Source: Actinomycetota bacterium (GTDB lineage: Bacteria; Actinomycetota; Thermoleophilia; UBA2241). From it: DNA of 46,461 nt. Made by a program: the position numbers and the translations under genes. Of this stretch, positions 16,357 through 24,565 are shown one piece after another. The number at the start of each line of letters is the position of its first letter. Positions within the stretch are counted from its first letter, which is position 1. The notes under the pieces were generated by a model, which was not told where the DNA came from, did not search any database, and saw only the letters and a program-made list of their open reading frames with translations. The DNA lies in the NCBI GenBank assembly GCA_003132585.1, contig PKYG01000131.1:3405-49865 (forward strand), read 5' to 3'.

Positions 16357-17418
16357 ATGGGTGGTCCCGGTAGCGGCCGCTGGCCGACAACGTGGAGTGT
16401 CAAAGAGTGTCGCGTGCTCGAGATCGGCGGCCTCTGTGACGGCGAGCGCCTGCTCAGGCAGCCGCGCGGTGAGCTGCGCTGGGTCGAGCAGGGCTCGGGG
16501 GTCATGCGGGCGAGCCTCTCCTACGCGATCGCCGAGGAGGACTGGCCCTATGGACCGCAGCCCGTGCTCACGGTGCGCTACCGCAAGACGCCGTCGGCGC
16601 CCGAGTCGCGCGATCACATCGTGCTCGAAGGCGGCGATCATCGACGCGCTCTCGCTCTCTGTCCCGGATGCGGGTGCCCGGTGCGCAAGCTCTACGCCCC
16701 ACCGACTGCCGAGTACTTCTTCTGTCGGGACTGTCACGGGCTCATCTATCGGCGCCCGCCCCGGGCGAAGGAGCAGGCGCAGAGGCGCGCCGCCATGGAC
16801 TCGCTGGCAGCGGTGGCCGCTGATGTAGAGGCCTTGATCGACCCCCTGCGCGAGGCACCCGACGAGGTCGCAGCGGCTAGCGCTGCCAGCGGCACGCCGG
16901 CAGAGCAAGACGATGAGCTAAAGACGCTAATGTGGAGGCTTGAGAACGAGTCGCTCAAAGGGCCGCAGGAGGTGCGCATCTACTGCCTGCGCCTGGCCAA
17001 GGCCGGTTTCTCGCTGCAGCAAATCGCCGCCCTCGTGTACTACTCCAAGAGCAGCGTGCAGCGCTACCTTGCTGCTGGCCTTGAAGGGATCGACATGAGG
17101 CCGCTCGTGGGCAAGCGACTCGAGCGCTACTGGGCCCCTCCGCCGGCGCCCGAAGGCGATGACCCCAAGGCGCTGCGCGCGGATCTGGCGATGCTCGGCG
17201 GCGCTGCCGGGCGGCTGGGCCTCTACCGTATGGACACAAGCGAGCCGGAGGAACGGGTGCTGATCATCGCCGACGCCGAGGGAGCGGCCAGCGCCGATAT
17301 CGATCGCGCGACGCAGGGCACGCCTGACCGCGTCGAGGTGCCGGTCGGGGCGATCTCCGAGCCTGTGGTCAAGCACCCAGTGAGACGCGCAAAGAGCATC
17401 CGCCTGGGCCGGTGGTGA
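16357..17418 (+). CDS. Mobile-element-type protein with zinc ribbon and HTH
   Basis: This 353-aa protein starts at ATG 16357 after AGAAGGAGG; the frame is open further upstream through the tRNA fragment, but the ribosome binding site and the MGGPGSGRW start decide it. N-terminal GGxGSGR is common in hypothetical proteins of phages and integrative elements. A zinc ribbon follows with Cys102, Cys105, Cys123 and Cys126 (LCPGCG...FFCRDCHGL). A C-terminal HTH-like segment reads LAKAGFSLQQIAALVYYSKS then SVQRYL. The last 50 residues contain DIDRATQGTPDRVEV, closely like the terminase tail encoded at 21940, so the C-terminus may be a fusion with terminase debris. The function is unknown; a DNA-binding role is inferred. 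Confidence 0.75.
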   Translation: MGGPGSGRWPTTWSVKECRVLEIGGLCDGERLLRQPRGELRWVEQGSGVMRASLSYAIAEEDWPYGPQPVLTVRYRKTPSAPESRDHIVLEGGDHRRALALCPGCGCPVRKLYAPPTAEYFFCRDCHGLIYRRPPRAKEQAQRRAAMDSLAAVAADVEALIDPLREAPDEVAAASAASGTPAEQDDELKTLMWRLENESLKGPQEVRIYCLRLAKAGFSLQQIAALVYYSKSSVQRYLAAGLEGIDMRPLVGKRLERYWAPPPAPEGDDPKALRADLAMLGGAAGRLGLYRMDTSEPEERVLIIADAEGAASADIDRATQGTPDRVEVPVGAISEPVVKHPVRRAKSIRLGRW

Positions 17419-17803
17419 TCCGCGCGCCGGGGTGGCTTGGTCAGGACAAGGCAGGCCCATGGCCGAAAGGCGCCGGTCGCCGACGGCCGGGGTCTGCCGC
17501 GCAGAGGCTGAGCTCGAGGCCGACGGTGGCGGCTCGCTAAAGCTGCCGCTCAAGTCAGCGGCGGACCGATGGCCGGCGCCCGGCGGCGGCGCTTTTGTCG
17601 CGTCAGTCTCTCCCCTGGCCCGCAGGTCTACCCCGCTGACCAGAGCAGCGAAGGCCGTGACGCGGGGAGACCGCATCCTTAACGGGAAGGCCGTCGCCCG
17701 CGACCATGTAGAAGCCGTATGCGTCCTCGAGGGCGGCGAGGTTCTCGGCGACGGTGCGGCTCGCTTGGCAAGAATCGGTCTCCACTGAACCCGGGGCGGT
17801 TCA
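17419..17803. other. Gene-poor stretch with one unrecognised short frame
   Basis: I see no recognisable gene here. A minus-strand frame at 17603-17785 encodes 60 aa including SRTVAENLAALEDAYGFYMV then AGDGLPVKDAV, which looks protein-like but matches no family I know; it has no clear ribosome binding site. It is probably debris of the accessory zone. Confidence 0.35.
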
Positions 17804-17874
17804 GATCTGCTTCATCCTTCTTCGGTCCGAAAACCATAACCTCAAGGTGGACCGACTTCAGGGGTGCAGATCAC
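17804..17874 (+). repeat. Degenerate 70-bp repeat, copy 2 (IS-end-like)
   Basis: This is the same block as 6151-6220: GATCTGCTTC, CTTCGGTCCGAAAACC, TAACCTCAAGGTGGACCGAC, TTCAGGGGTG, GATCAC. It ends 1 bp before the hydrolase stop at 17876. No transposase gene accompanies either copy. Confidence 0.5.
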
Positions 17875-17875
17875 T

Positions 17876-18751
17876 TTAGGAGGCGCCCTCCACACGGTCG
17901 AGGAACTCGTTCACCGTGCGCATGAACAGTTCGCGCTCCTCGTGGAACGGCGTATGCGAGCTGTTCTCGAAGACCACGAGCTCGGAGCCTGTGATCTTGT
18001 CGTGGATGTCGGTCAGGTGATCGACGCGGATCTCGTCGTGTCGTCCCCCCATGACGAGGGTGGGCACCCGGATCTCGCCCAGACGGTCGAACACGTCCCA
18101 GTCACGGAACCGGCCCGTGACCGTGAACTCGCTCGGCCCGTTCATCGTCTCGTACACGACCGGGCTCATCTCGGCAAAGGTGCGCTCTATGGAGACAGGC
18201 CAGGGGTCGAGACGGCAGAGGTGCCGCTTGTAGAAGACGCTCACAGCGCCGAGGTACTCCGGGCACGACGTGAAGCCGGTGTCCTCGTGATGCCTGATCA
18301 CCTTCTGGACGTCGGGCGGCAGCTCGGCGAACAGCTGCATGCAGCCCTCGACCCAGCGCGGCATGCTCGCCGGGCTGCCCGCCATGAGAAGGCTGAGGAG
18401 CGACGACGGCTGGTAGTCGAGGATGTACTGCATCGCGAGCTGCCCACCCCACGAGCTTCCGAACAGGTGGAACCGGTCGAGCTCGAGGGCGCCGCGCACC
18501 GCCTCCACCTCGCGGACGAAGTGGGGCACCGTCCACAGGGAGGTGTCGTCGGGACGGTCGGATCGCCCGCAGCCCAGCTGGTCGTAGAAGATGACCCGGC
18601 GGCGATCGGCGAGGTCCTCCAGCGGGTCGATATAGTTGTGCGTCATCCCGGGGCCGCCGTGCAGGCAGAGCAGCGGGATGCCGCCCTCGCCGACGCTCCG
18701 GCACCAGACCCGGCCGCCGGGGACGTCGATCATGCTCTCGCGTAGCTTCAT
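17876..18751 (-). CDS. Alpha/beta hydrolase, proline iminopeptidase-like
   Basis: This 291-aa protein is counted from ATG 18751; the frame is open 34 codons upstream, but those codons are low-complexity Arg/Ser and overlap no ribosome binding site. Motifs are the oxyanion segment HGGPG (31-35), YDQLGCGRSDRP, the nucleophile elbow GSSWGG with Ser100, the acid in GGRHDEI, and the final His in SSHTPFHE. These fit the proline iminopeptidase / tricorn-interacting F1 group, which removes N-terminal proline or other residues from short peptides in the cytoplasm; other alpha/beta hydrolases share the HGGPG motif. It lies 46 bp downstream of an APC permease on the same strand, suggesting uptake followed by hydrolysis. 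Confidence 0.88.
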   Translation of the reverse strand: MKLRESMIDVPGGRVWCRSVGEGGIPLLCLHGGPGMTHNYIDPLEDLADRRRVIFYDQLGCGRSDRPDDTSLWTVPHFVREVEAVRGALELDRFHLFGSSWGGQLAMQYILDYQPSSLLSLLMAGSPASMPRWVEGCMQLFAELPPDVQKVIRHHEDTGFTSCPEYLGAVSVFYKRHLCRLDPWPVSIERTFAEMSPVVYETMNGPSEFTVTGRFRDWDVFDRLGEIRVPTLVMGGRHDEIRVDHLTDIHDKITGSELVVFENSSHTPFHEERELFMRTVNEFLDRVEGAS

Positions 18752-18797
18752 CTTTACTATCGCCTCTCGCTCGCAGCTTCTCCTTGGGCGGCGGCCA

Positions 18798-20297
18798 TCA
18801 CTCTGCTGCCGGCTCGAGCTCGGTCGACTGGGCCGGGCTCGCCGGGGGCTCATCGATGAAGATCCGCCCCGTCTGCTCGAGACGATCCGGGTGCCGGTAA
18901 TGCAGGTAGGCGAGATAGGCGACGCCGAGCACCATCCAGACCCCGACGACCGGCCCGGCCAGGGAGATCGGGTAGCTGAGCTTGGCCACGAACTTGAAGG
19001 CCGGGATGCCCGCAGCCGTGAGGAACACCGGGATGAACACCGCGATACCGAGGACCGGGATCAGGCCGTGCATCACCAGGTTCGCCTCCTGCCGCTGGAA
19101 CCGCCAGTAGTAGGTGATGCAGGCCACTAGGATGACGATGTAGATCAGGATCAACACCAGCGTGAAGATCGTCGCCATCAGGATGAACGCGGTGTACGGC
19201 TTGTACTGGAAGCCCAGCCACAGGGCGAGCACCAACGCCACCACGAACTGCACGGTCACGGCGACGTGCGGAGACTTCCACCGCGGGTGGATGGCCGCCA
19301 TGAACGCCGGCAGCAGGCGGATGCGTCCCATCGCGAACCAGGTCCGCGTAGTCGCATTGGCGCCGGCGTTCGCGTTTGCTACCGCCGAGTTGATGATGGC
19401 GATGAACACGAGCAGCCAGCCCACGCCCCAGACGGCCCTGCCCAGGAAGGTCCAGGGGTCGCCGTTGTTGAGCTTGACGAAGTCGGCCATGTTGCCGGAG
19501 CCTCTGTACACCGTAGCGGCGTAGGTCGTAAACACGTAGAACGCCCCGATCGCGAGGGCCGAGTAGATGACCGCCTTGCGGATCGTGCGCCGCGGGTCGC
19601 GGGCCTCCTCGGCGAGCGGCGCCGCCGACTCGAACCCCGTGAACGCCAGGATTGAGTACACACAGGCGGCGATGACTCCCGAGAACCCTGTGTACCCCTG
19701 CGCGGTCGCATGGTGCGTAGTGAACACCGACAACGTGTTGTTCGAGCCCGCCTCGATGATGAGCCACACGGCCAGCGCGCCGAAGATGACGATCTCGAAC
19801 ACGCCCATCCCCGTCCCGACCTTTGTCGAAATCCGGATGCCGACGTAGCCGAGGACGAACACGAGCAGGGACGCCGCCACCACCCAGATCCACCACGTGC
19901 CGGTGGACCACCCGAACTCGGTATTCAAGGTGCCCGACACCGTGATCGCGAAGACCAGGAACAGGAACGCCGCGATGAACGCCTCGGCGAAGGCGTAGGC
20001 CCACGCTACGAGGAAGCCCATCCAGGGATGGAGGCCTTTGGACGCGTACGTGTAGAAGCTCCCCGCCGACGGCAGGTGCCTCGCGAGCTCACCGATCGAC
20101 AGCGCCACGAACAGGCAGGCGATCAGCGCCAGGACCGTGGCGAGCGGCAGGGCGCCGGCAGCATACGAAGCGCCCGCAGGGATCGAGAAGGCGACGGCCG
20201 CGGCCGGTGCCATGTGCGTGATCGACTGGAACAGAACCTCCCGAAGCCCGATGGCGTTTCGGGCGAGACCCGGGCCCTCACGAGCGGCAACTGGCAT
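18798..20297 (-). CDS. APC superfamily amino acid permease
   Basis: This protein of about 499 aa has 12 or more hydrophobic helices. Marks are HMAPAAAVAFSIPAGASYAA in helix 1, HLPSAGSFYTYASKGLHPWM after helix 2, and ESAAPLAEEARDPRRTIRKA in the APC loop. The start is either ATG 20297 (AAGGGG 6 nt upstream) or GTG 20312 (GAGGG 8 nt upstream). Compared with the permease at 9790 it has a longer C-terminal tail (IFIDEPPASPAQSTELEPAAE). It likely imports an amino acid or peptide-derived amine, with the downstream proline-iminopeptidase-like hydrolase in the same transcript. Confidence 0.92.
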   Translation of the reverse strand: MPVAAREGPGLARNAIGLREVLFQSITHMAPAAAVAFSIPAGASYAAGALPLATVLALIACLFVALSIGELARHLPSAGSFYTYASKGLHPWMGFLVAWAYAFAEAFIAAFLFLVFAITVSGTLNTEFGWSTGTWWIWVVAASLLVFVLGYVGIRISTKVGTGMGVFEIVIFGALAVWLIIEAGSNNTLSVFTTHHATAQGYTGFSGVIAACVYSILAFTGFESAAPLAEEARDPRRTIRKAVIYSALAIGAFYVFTTYAATVYRGSGNMADFVKLNNGDPWTFLGRAVWGVGWLLVFIAIINSAVANANAGANATTRTWFAMGRIRLLPAFMAAIHPRWKSPHVAVTVQFVVALVLALWLGFQYKPYTAFILMATIFTLVLILIYIVILVACITYYWRFQRQEANLVMHGLIPVLGIAVFIPVFLTAAGIPAFKFVAKLSYPISLAGPVVGVWMVLGVAYLAYLHYRHPDRLEQTGRIFIDEPPASPAQSTELEPAAE

Positions 20298-20500
20298 GGC
20301 GTACCCCTTCACGATGTTTCCCTCGCCAAGGCGGCCTTAAACCGCGCCGACGCACCGCGCGTGGTGCGCGCACGGCAGAGGCACCACTTCCGCGATCGCA
20401 GCATATGCGGGCACTTTGTCATGGTCAAGAGCCGCGGTCTGGGTACGAGCGAGCTAAAGCGGCTGCGGCGGGGGTGCGGCCAAACAACGACCACACCCCC

Positions 20501-21684
20501 TGAAGGGCACACAAACGCCCGCTTCGCTCACGCGACCAGGTCGTACTCGTGGATCAGCCCGCCGAGGACGTCTCGCCGTCGCAGTTGCGCGGTCGAGACA
20601 AACGCGACCGGCTGCGTGCCTTCGCCCTGCGGCACGCGCAGGCCGAGCCCGCGGTGGGGCCGCTTGGCATTGTAGTGGTCGACGTACTCAGCGAGCACCT
20701 TCTCCAGGTGTCTGCGACCAGCGATAATCATCCAGTCCAGGCATTCCCTACGCACGGTGCGCACCCAGCGTTCGGCAAAGGCGTTCACCTTGGGAGCCTG
20801 GATGGGCGTGCGAATCACTCTGATCCCCTCCGCGGTGAACACCGAATCGAAGCTGGAGGTGTACTTGCAGTCCCGGTCTCTGAGCAGGAATCGAAACGTT
20901 CGACTCTCATCGGCAAGGTCGCAGGAGAGGTTTCTCGCCTGCTGGGTGACCCAGGCCGCGTTGGGGTTGCGGGCCACACCGAGAATGTGGATCCGTCGGC
21001 TTCCGACCTCGATCGCAAACAGCACGTAGAAGGTGCGCAGAAAGAGGCTGTCTACGGTGAAGAAGTCAAAGGCGAGGATGCCGTGCGCCTGGGCTCTGAT
21101 GAACTCAGACCAGGTTGGCCCCTGGCGGCGCGGTGCGGGGCCCAGGCCGTGGCGGCGCAGCAGGGTGCGAATCGTGCTGGCCGAGGCCCTGAGGTTGAGC
21201 TTGGCGAGCTCGCCCTGGATGCGTCGGCAGCCCCATCGCGGGTTCTCCCTGGCCAGGCGCAGCACCAACGCGGCGACCTCTGCCTGGAGCCCCGGACGGC
21301 CGCCACGGGCGACCCGCCGGAAGGTCCATCGGCGGCGCACAAGCTCCCGGTGCCAGCGCAGGAGAGTCGAGGGGCTGACCAGAAACGTCTGCCAGGCGCC
21401 TCGGAGCAGGGCCCGGCTGGCCGCCGCCAGCAGGAGACGATCGCGACGCCTCAGTCTCGGGCGGGCGATCTGGCGAGAAAGGACCTTGAGCTGGTGGCGC
21501 AAGACGAGGATCTCGAGGTCCTTCGAGCGGTCGTTCTCTAACGGGCCGACCGCCCATTCCACCAGCCTGCGCAGGGCGAGGTAGAGCAAGGCGAATGCCA
21601 CCGGCGGATGCCTCCTTGGTCGGGACGAGAGATCTGCAAGGAAACACGGCTCAGCGCGGCTGTCCAGAGTTTCTGTGCCCTTCA
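20501..21684 (-). mobile_element. Complete insertion sequence, 1184 bp, IS3/IS481-like
   Basis: Imperfect terminal inverted repeats bound the single transposase gene: TGAAGGGCACACAAAC at 20501 and, at the other end, GTTTCTGTGCCCTTCA as its near-complement ending at 21684 (TG...CA ends). I see no target-site duplication: the flanks are CCACACCCCC and GGCAAGCTCG. The right end abuts a phage terminase fragment. A related but not identical element is cut by the right window edge at 46461. Confidence 0.75.
20528..21601 (-). CDS. DDE integrase-core transposase
   Basis: This 357-aa protein starts at GTG 21601. An N-terminal HTH region (LVLRHQLKVLSRQIARPRLR, ENPRWGCRRIQGELAKL) precedes the rve integrase core. 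Catalytic acidic residues are visible in ILAFDFFTVD, FLLRDRDCKYT and NAFAERWVRTVRRECLDW. The conserved C-terminus is HYNAKRPHRGLGL, then LGGLIHEYDLVA. The protein seems full length and intact, so the element may be active. Confidence 0.92.
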   Translation of the reverse strand: MAFALLYLALRRLVEWAVGPLENDRSKDLEILVLRHQLKVLSRQIARPRLRRRDRLLLAAASRALLRGAWQTFLVSPSTLLRWHRELVRRRWTFRRVARGGRPGLQAEVAALVLRLARENPRWGCRRIQGELAKLNLRASASTIRTLLRRHGLGPAPRRQGPTWSEFIRAQAHGILAFDFFTVDSLFLRTFYVLFAIEVGSRRIHILGVARNPNAAWVTQQARNLSCDLADESRTFRFLLRDRDCKYTSSFDSVFTAEGIRVIRTPIQAPKVNAFAERWVRTVRRECLDWMIIAGRRHLEKVLAEYVDHYNAKRPHRGLGLRVPQGEGTQPVAFVSTAQLRRRDVLGGLIHEYDLVA

Positions 21685-22050
21685 GGCAAGCTCGTAGTCG
21701 ACCTCTACCATGAGCACGAGGCCGACCGCGTGGTCGCCGAGGCCAACAACGGCGGCGATATCGTCCAGGCCCTACTGCGTACCATCGACCGTGACGTGCC
21801 GATCCGTATGGTGCACGCCTGCCGGGGCAAGTTCGTGCGCGCCGAACCGATCAGCTCCCTGTATGAGCAGGGGCGCGTACACCACGTCGGCAGCTTCCCC
21901 GCCCTCGAGGACCAGATGGCGAGCTTCACGCCCGATCTCGACCGCGCCACGCAAGGGTCGCCCGATCGCGTCGACGCCCTGGTGTGGGGACTGACCGAGG
22001 TGATGCTCAAGCAAGCGCCGCAACGTGTCGCCCGCAGCACCCAGATCTAG
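21685..22050 (+). pseudogene. Phage terminase large subunit, C-terminal fragment
   Basis: From the IS end the plus frame reads GKLVVDLYHEHEADRVVAEA, NNGGDIVQALLR, FVRAEPISSLYEQGRVHHVG, MASFTPDLDRATQGSPDRVD and ALVWGLTEVML to TAG 22050. This is the C-terminal nuclease domain of a large terminase (AE.N.GG, RAEP...LYEQGRV.HVG, SPDR.DALVW). It differs from the terminase type at 5690. The missing N-terminal part is not found on the other side of the IS. Confidence 0.8.
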
Positions 22051-22083
22051 CTGCCGCCAGCGGCCCGGACTTCGACCATCGAG

Positions 22084-22131
22084 CGGGCGCACAACGGCAC
22101 CGATCTATCATCGGCGCCGTTGCGCGCGCCC
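22084..22131. terminator. Strong hairpin between terminase fragment and cyclodeaminase gene
   Basis: CGGGCGCACAACGGCACCGAT pairs with ATCGGCGCCGTTGCGC plus GCGCCCG across a 5-nt loop CTATC, with one small bulge. It lies 13 bp beyond the end of the cyclodeaminase gene and may terminate the long minus-strand operon; no T-tract is present. Confidence 0.5.
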
Positions 22132-22143
22132 GCGTCGTGATCA

Positions 22144-23151
22144 CTATGCGGTAGCGAAGTGGCGACCGCCGATCTCAACCCACGTTCCGAGCTCGCGCTC
22201 CTGCGCTTTCTCGTAAACGTGGTGGGCCGCCGCTAGGTCCTCAATGGCACTGCCAAGCGACTCGAAGAGCGTGACCTCATCGGGCGAGGTCCGCGCCGGC
22301 ACCTTGCCCCGCAGCACGTCGCCGATCTCGCCGACGATGTGATCATCGCCCACGGCCCCCTCACTCCTAGGGATGAGGAAATCGCCCGCCTCGCTCAACG
22401 TTGCCTCGCGTCTGTCCACGTAGAGCCGCGACCGCACTACAGCGGCGGTGTCGAGTTCACGCGTTGTCGGCGTGTAGGCACCGATGGCGTTGATATGGGC
22501 ACCGGGCGCTACCCATGCGCCCTCGAGTACCGGCTCGGTGGCGGTCGTCGTCGTGCAGATGAGGTCAGCTCCGGCGACGGCCTTCTCCGCCGTGTCGGCG
22601 ACCTCGACCGGCAGGCCGTGCAGCGCCGATTCCCGCTCCGCAAAATCCTCTGCAGTCTTCGGCGGCAAACTGTAGACACGAACTCGGCGCACCGGCCTCA
22701 CGCAGCGCATGGCCTGCAGGTGCGTGTGCGCCTGGGTTCCCGCGCCAATGATAGCCAGGTCGCCGGCATCGGGGCGCGCGAGAAGGTCGGTGGCCACGGC
22801 ACTGACCGCAGCCGTGCGAATGGCAGTGATCGATGTGGCGTCAACGATTGCGCGCAGCAGTCCACGCTCTGTGTCGAAGACGAGCACGACCCCTTGGTGG
22901 GTGTCGTACTCAGTGCCGAAGTTGACAGGGAAGGCAGCGACTACCTTGACGCCGACAGCGCCCAGGCCGCCCAGGTACGAGGGCATGAGGCCCATTACTC
23001 GCTCCCCGCCGGGCATGACGAGCATGCTGCGAAGGGGCAGGATGGCGTCCCCCTCGGCGAGCATAACAAGCGCTTGCCGCATCACATCGATGGCATCCTC
23101 CATGGAAAGCAGATCGGTGACCAACTTCTGGTCGGCAATGAGAACCTTCAT
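22144..23151 (-). CDS. Ornithine cyclodeaminase / mu-crystallin family protein
   Basis: This 335-aa protein has the family's usual length and starts at ATG 23151 after AAGGAGG. The N-terminal part carries LPLRSMLVMPGG and GVKVVAAFP; the central Rossmann NAD(P) motif is LAIIGAGTQAHTHLQAM; HINAIGAYTPTTRELD follows. Family members convert ornithine to proline, reduce cyclic imines such as pyrroline- or piperideine-2-carboxylate, or act on alanine. Which one applies here is not visible. It is the last gene of the long catabolic series, 205 bp after the enolase-superfamily gene, so it may also have its own promoter. Confidence 0.9.
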   Translation of the reverse strand: MKVLIADQKLVTDLLSMEDAIDVMRQALVMLAEGDAILPLRSMLVMPGGERVMGLMPSYLGGLGAVGVKVVAAFPVNFGTEYDTHQGVVLVFDTERGLLRAIVDATSITAIRTAAVSAVATDLLARPDAGDLAIIGAGTQAHTHLQAMRCVRPVRRVRVYSLPPKTAEDFAERESALHGLPVEVADTAEKAVAGADLICTTTTATEPVLEGAWVAPGAHINAIGAYTPTTRELDTAAVVRSRLYVDRREATLSEAGDFLIPRSEGAVGDDHIVGEIGDVLRGKVPARTSPDEVTLFESLGSAIEDLAAAHHVYEKAQERELGTWVEIGGRHFATA

Positions 23152-23356
23152 GCGTGCCTCCTTGAGTGAGCTAGATTCTGGCCGCTATTGCTGCGCTTGC
23201 CCGCCCGGCAAGCACCCCTGAACTGGTAAGCCGTCATGCCCTTGCGGTCTCCGGGCTCAAGGACTGGGCGGGGGCTAGCTTCTCCCTCGCTGCAGTTCGT
23301 GACGAGTCCGCCAATCCCATCACTCGCCGGCATCGTCCCGTTGGATTCCCGCAACC

Positions 23357-24487
23357 TCAGACGCCGTGGTACCGCTCGTCTCCTTCATAGAGCTCCGCCG
23401 CACGGGCAATAGCGTCGCGATCGAGCTCGATGCCGAGCCCCGCAGTGTCCAGCATTCCGAGCACACCGTGATGGGGCGTGAGGTCAGGAGCGGAGACGAG
23501 ATCCTCAACGAGTAGCTGGTGCATGATCTGATTACCCTCGGTCAGGTTCGGGATGCTCAAGGCCACATGATGCTGCGCGGCGTCAGTGATGCTGCTGACT
23601 GACTGGCCATGCAGGCAAATGGGCACGCCTGCAGCCTCGGCGACGGCAGCCGCCTTACGGAAGGCCAGCAGCCCGCCCGTCTCGTGCGGTGAGAGCACGA
23701 TGGCATCGGCGGCGCGCTGCCGGCAGATCTCGTAGACGTCGTGTAACGTGAAGACGGACTGATCGGCGGCCACCGGCACGCCGACCGACTCCTTGACCTG
23801 ACGCAGCGCGGCGATGCTCAGCGGCGCCGTGGGCTGCTCGATCCACTCCGGCTCGAACCGCGCGAGGCGACCAATCATGTGGATCGCTTCGGGGACCGTC
23901 CAGGCGCCGTTCGCATCGAGTCTGAGCCGGAGGTCGCCGATGGCCTCACGCACGGCGGCCACGTTGCGCAGGTCCGTCGCTTCGCCGCGCCCAACCTTCA
24001 TGTAGATCACCGAGTAGCCGGCCTCCGCCAAGGCCCGCGCGTCCTCGGCAAGCTCCTCGGCCGCATCGCCTTGCGGGAAACCGAAGTAGTCAACCTGGTC
24101 CCGGACGGCACCACCGAGTAGCTGGTAGACGGGTCGTCCGCTGGCCTTGCCTATGACGTCCCAGAGCGCCATCTCTAGCCCCGCCAAGACGAGGTTGGCA
24201 AACCAGGGCGTGTGGTTGAAGCCACCGAGGTAACGCGCCCGCATGAGAAGGCGCTCGATGTCGAAGACGGACTCGCCCACGAACGAGTGTGCCACCGCGC
24301 CCTGCAAAGCGCCTACGGTCCCTTCGGCCTGAGAAGCAGCGGTCGACTCCCCCACGCCGGTGATGCCCGCGTCGGTCTCGACTTCGACCAGCACCACGGT
24401 AGCGCCGAAGTCGACGCGGCCGGCCCAGTGATACGGCTCCTTGAACGCAAGGGCTAAGGGTGTGGCGCTGATGTGGGCAATTCTCAT
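23357..24487 (-). CDS. Enolase-superfamily (mandelate racemase/muconate lactonizing) enzyme
   Basis: This 376-aa protein starts at ATG 24487, with no clear Shine-Dalgarno site. The capping domain ends around GLEMALWDVIGKASGRPVYQ. The barrel shows MKVGRG where many subgroups have KxK, so the second lysine is replaced by Gly. Metal ligands fit LDANGAW (Asp), EWIEQP (Glu) and AADQS (Asp). A late His lies in CLHGQSVSS, at the place of the catalytic His of mandelate-racemase-like members. The altered KxK argues against a dipeptide epimerase. Substrates of the superfamily are alpha-protons next to carboxylates; the actual substrate is unknown. It lies 78 bp after the serine dehydratase gene. Confidence 0.88.
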   Translation of the reverse strand: MRIAHISATPLALAFKEPYHWAGRVDFGATVVLVEVETDAGITGVGESTAASQAEGTVGALQGAVAHSFVGESVFDIERLLMRARYLGGFNHTPWFANLVLAGLEMALWDVIGKASGRPVYQLLGGAVRDQVDYFGFPQGDAAEELAEDARALAEAGYSVIYMKVGRGEATDLRNVAAVREAIGDLRLRLDANGAWTVPEAIHMIGRLARFEPEWIEQPTAPLSIAALRQVKESVGVPVAADQSVFTLHDVYEICRQRAADAIVLSPHETGGLLAFRKAAAVAEAAGVPICLHGQSVSSITDAAQHHVALSIPNLTEGNQIMHQLLVEDLVSAPDLTPHHGVLGMLDTAGLGIELDRDAIARAAELYEGDERYHGV

Positions 24488-24565
24488 ATCGGAATACTAG
24501 TCCCCGTGACCGTGAGCCGCGTTTGATCCGGCATTGCTGCTGTGAGCTCTGCCCGCCCTTTGCCT

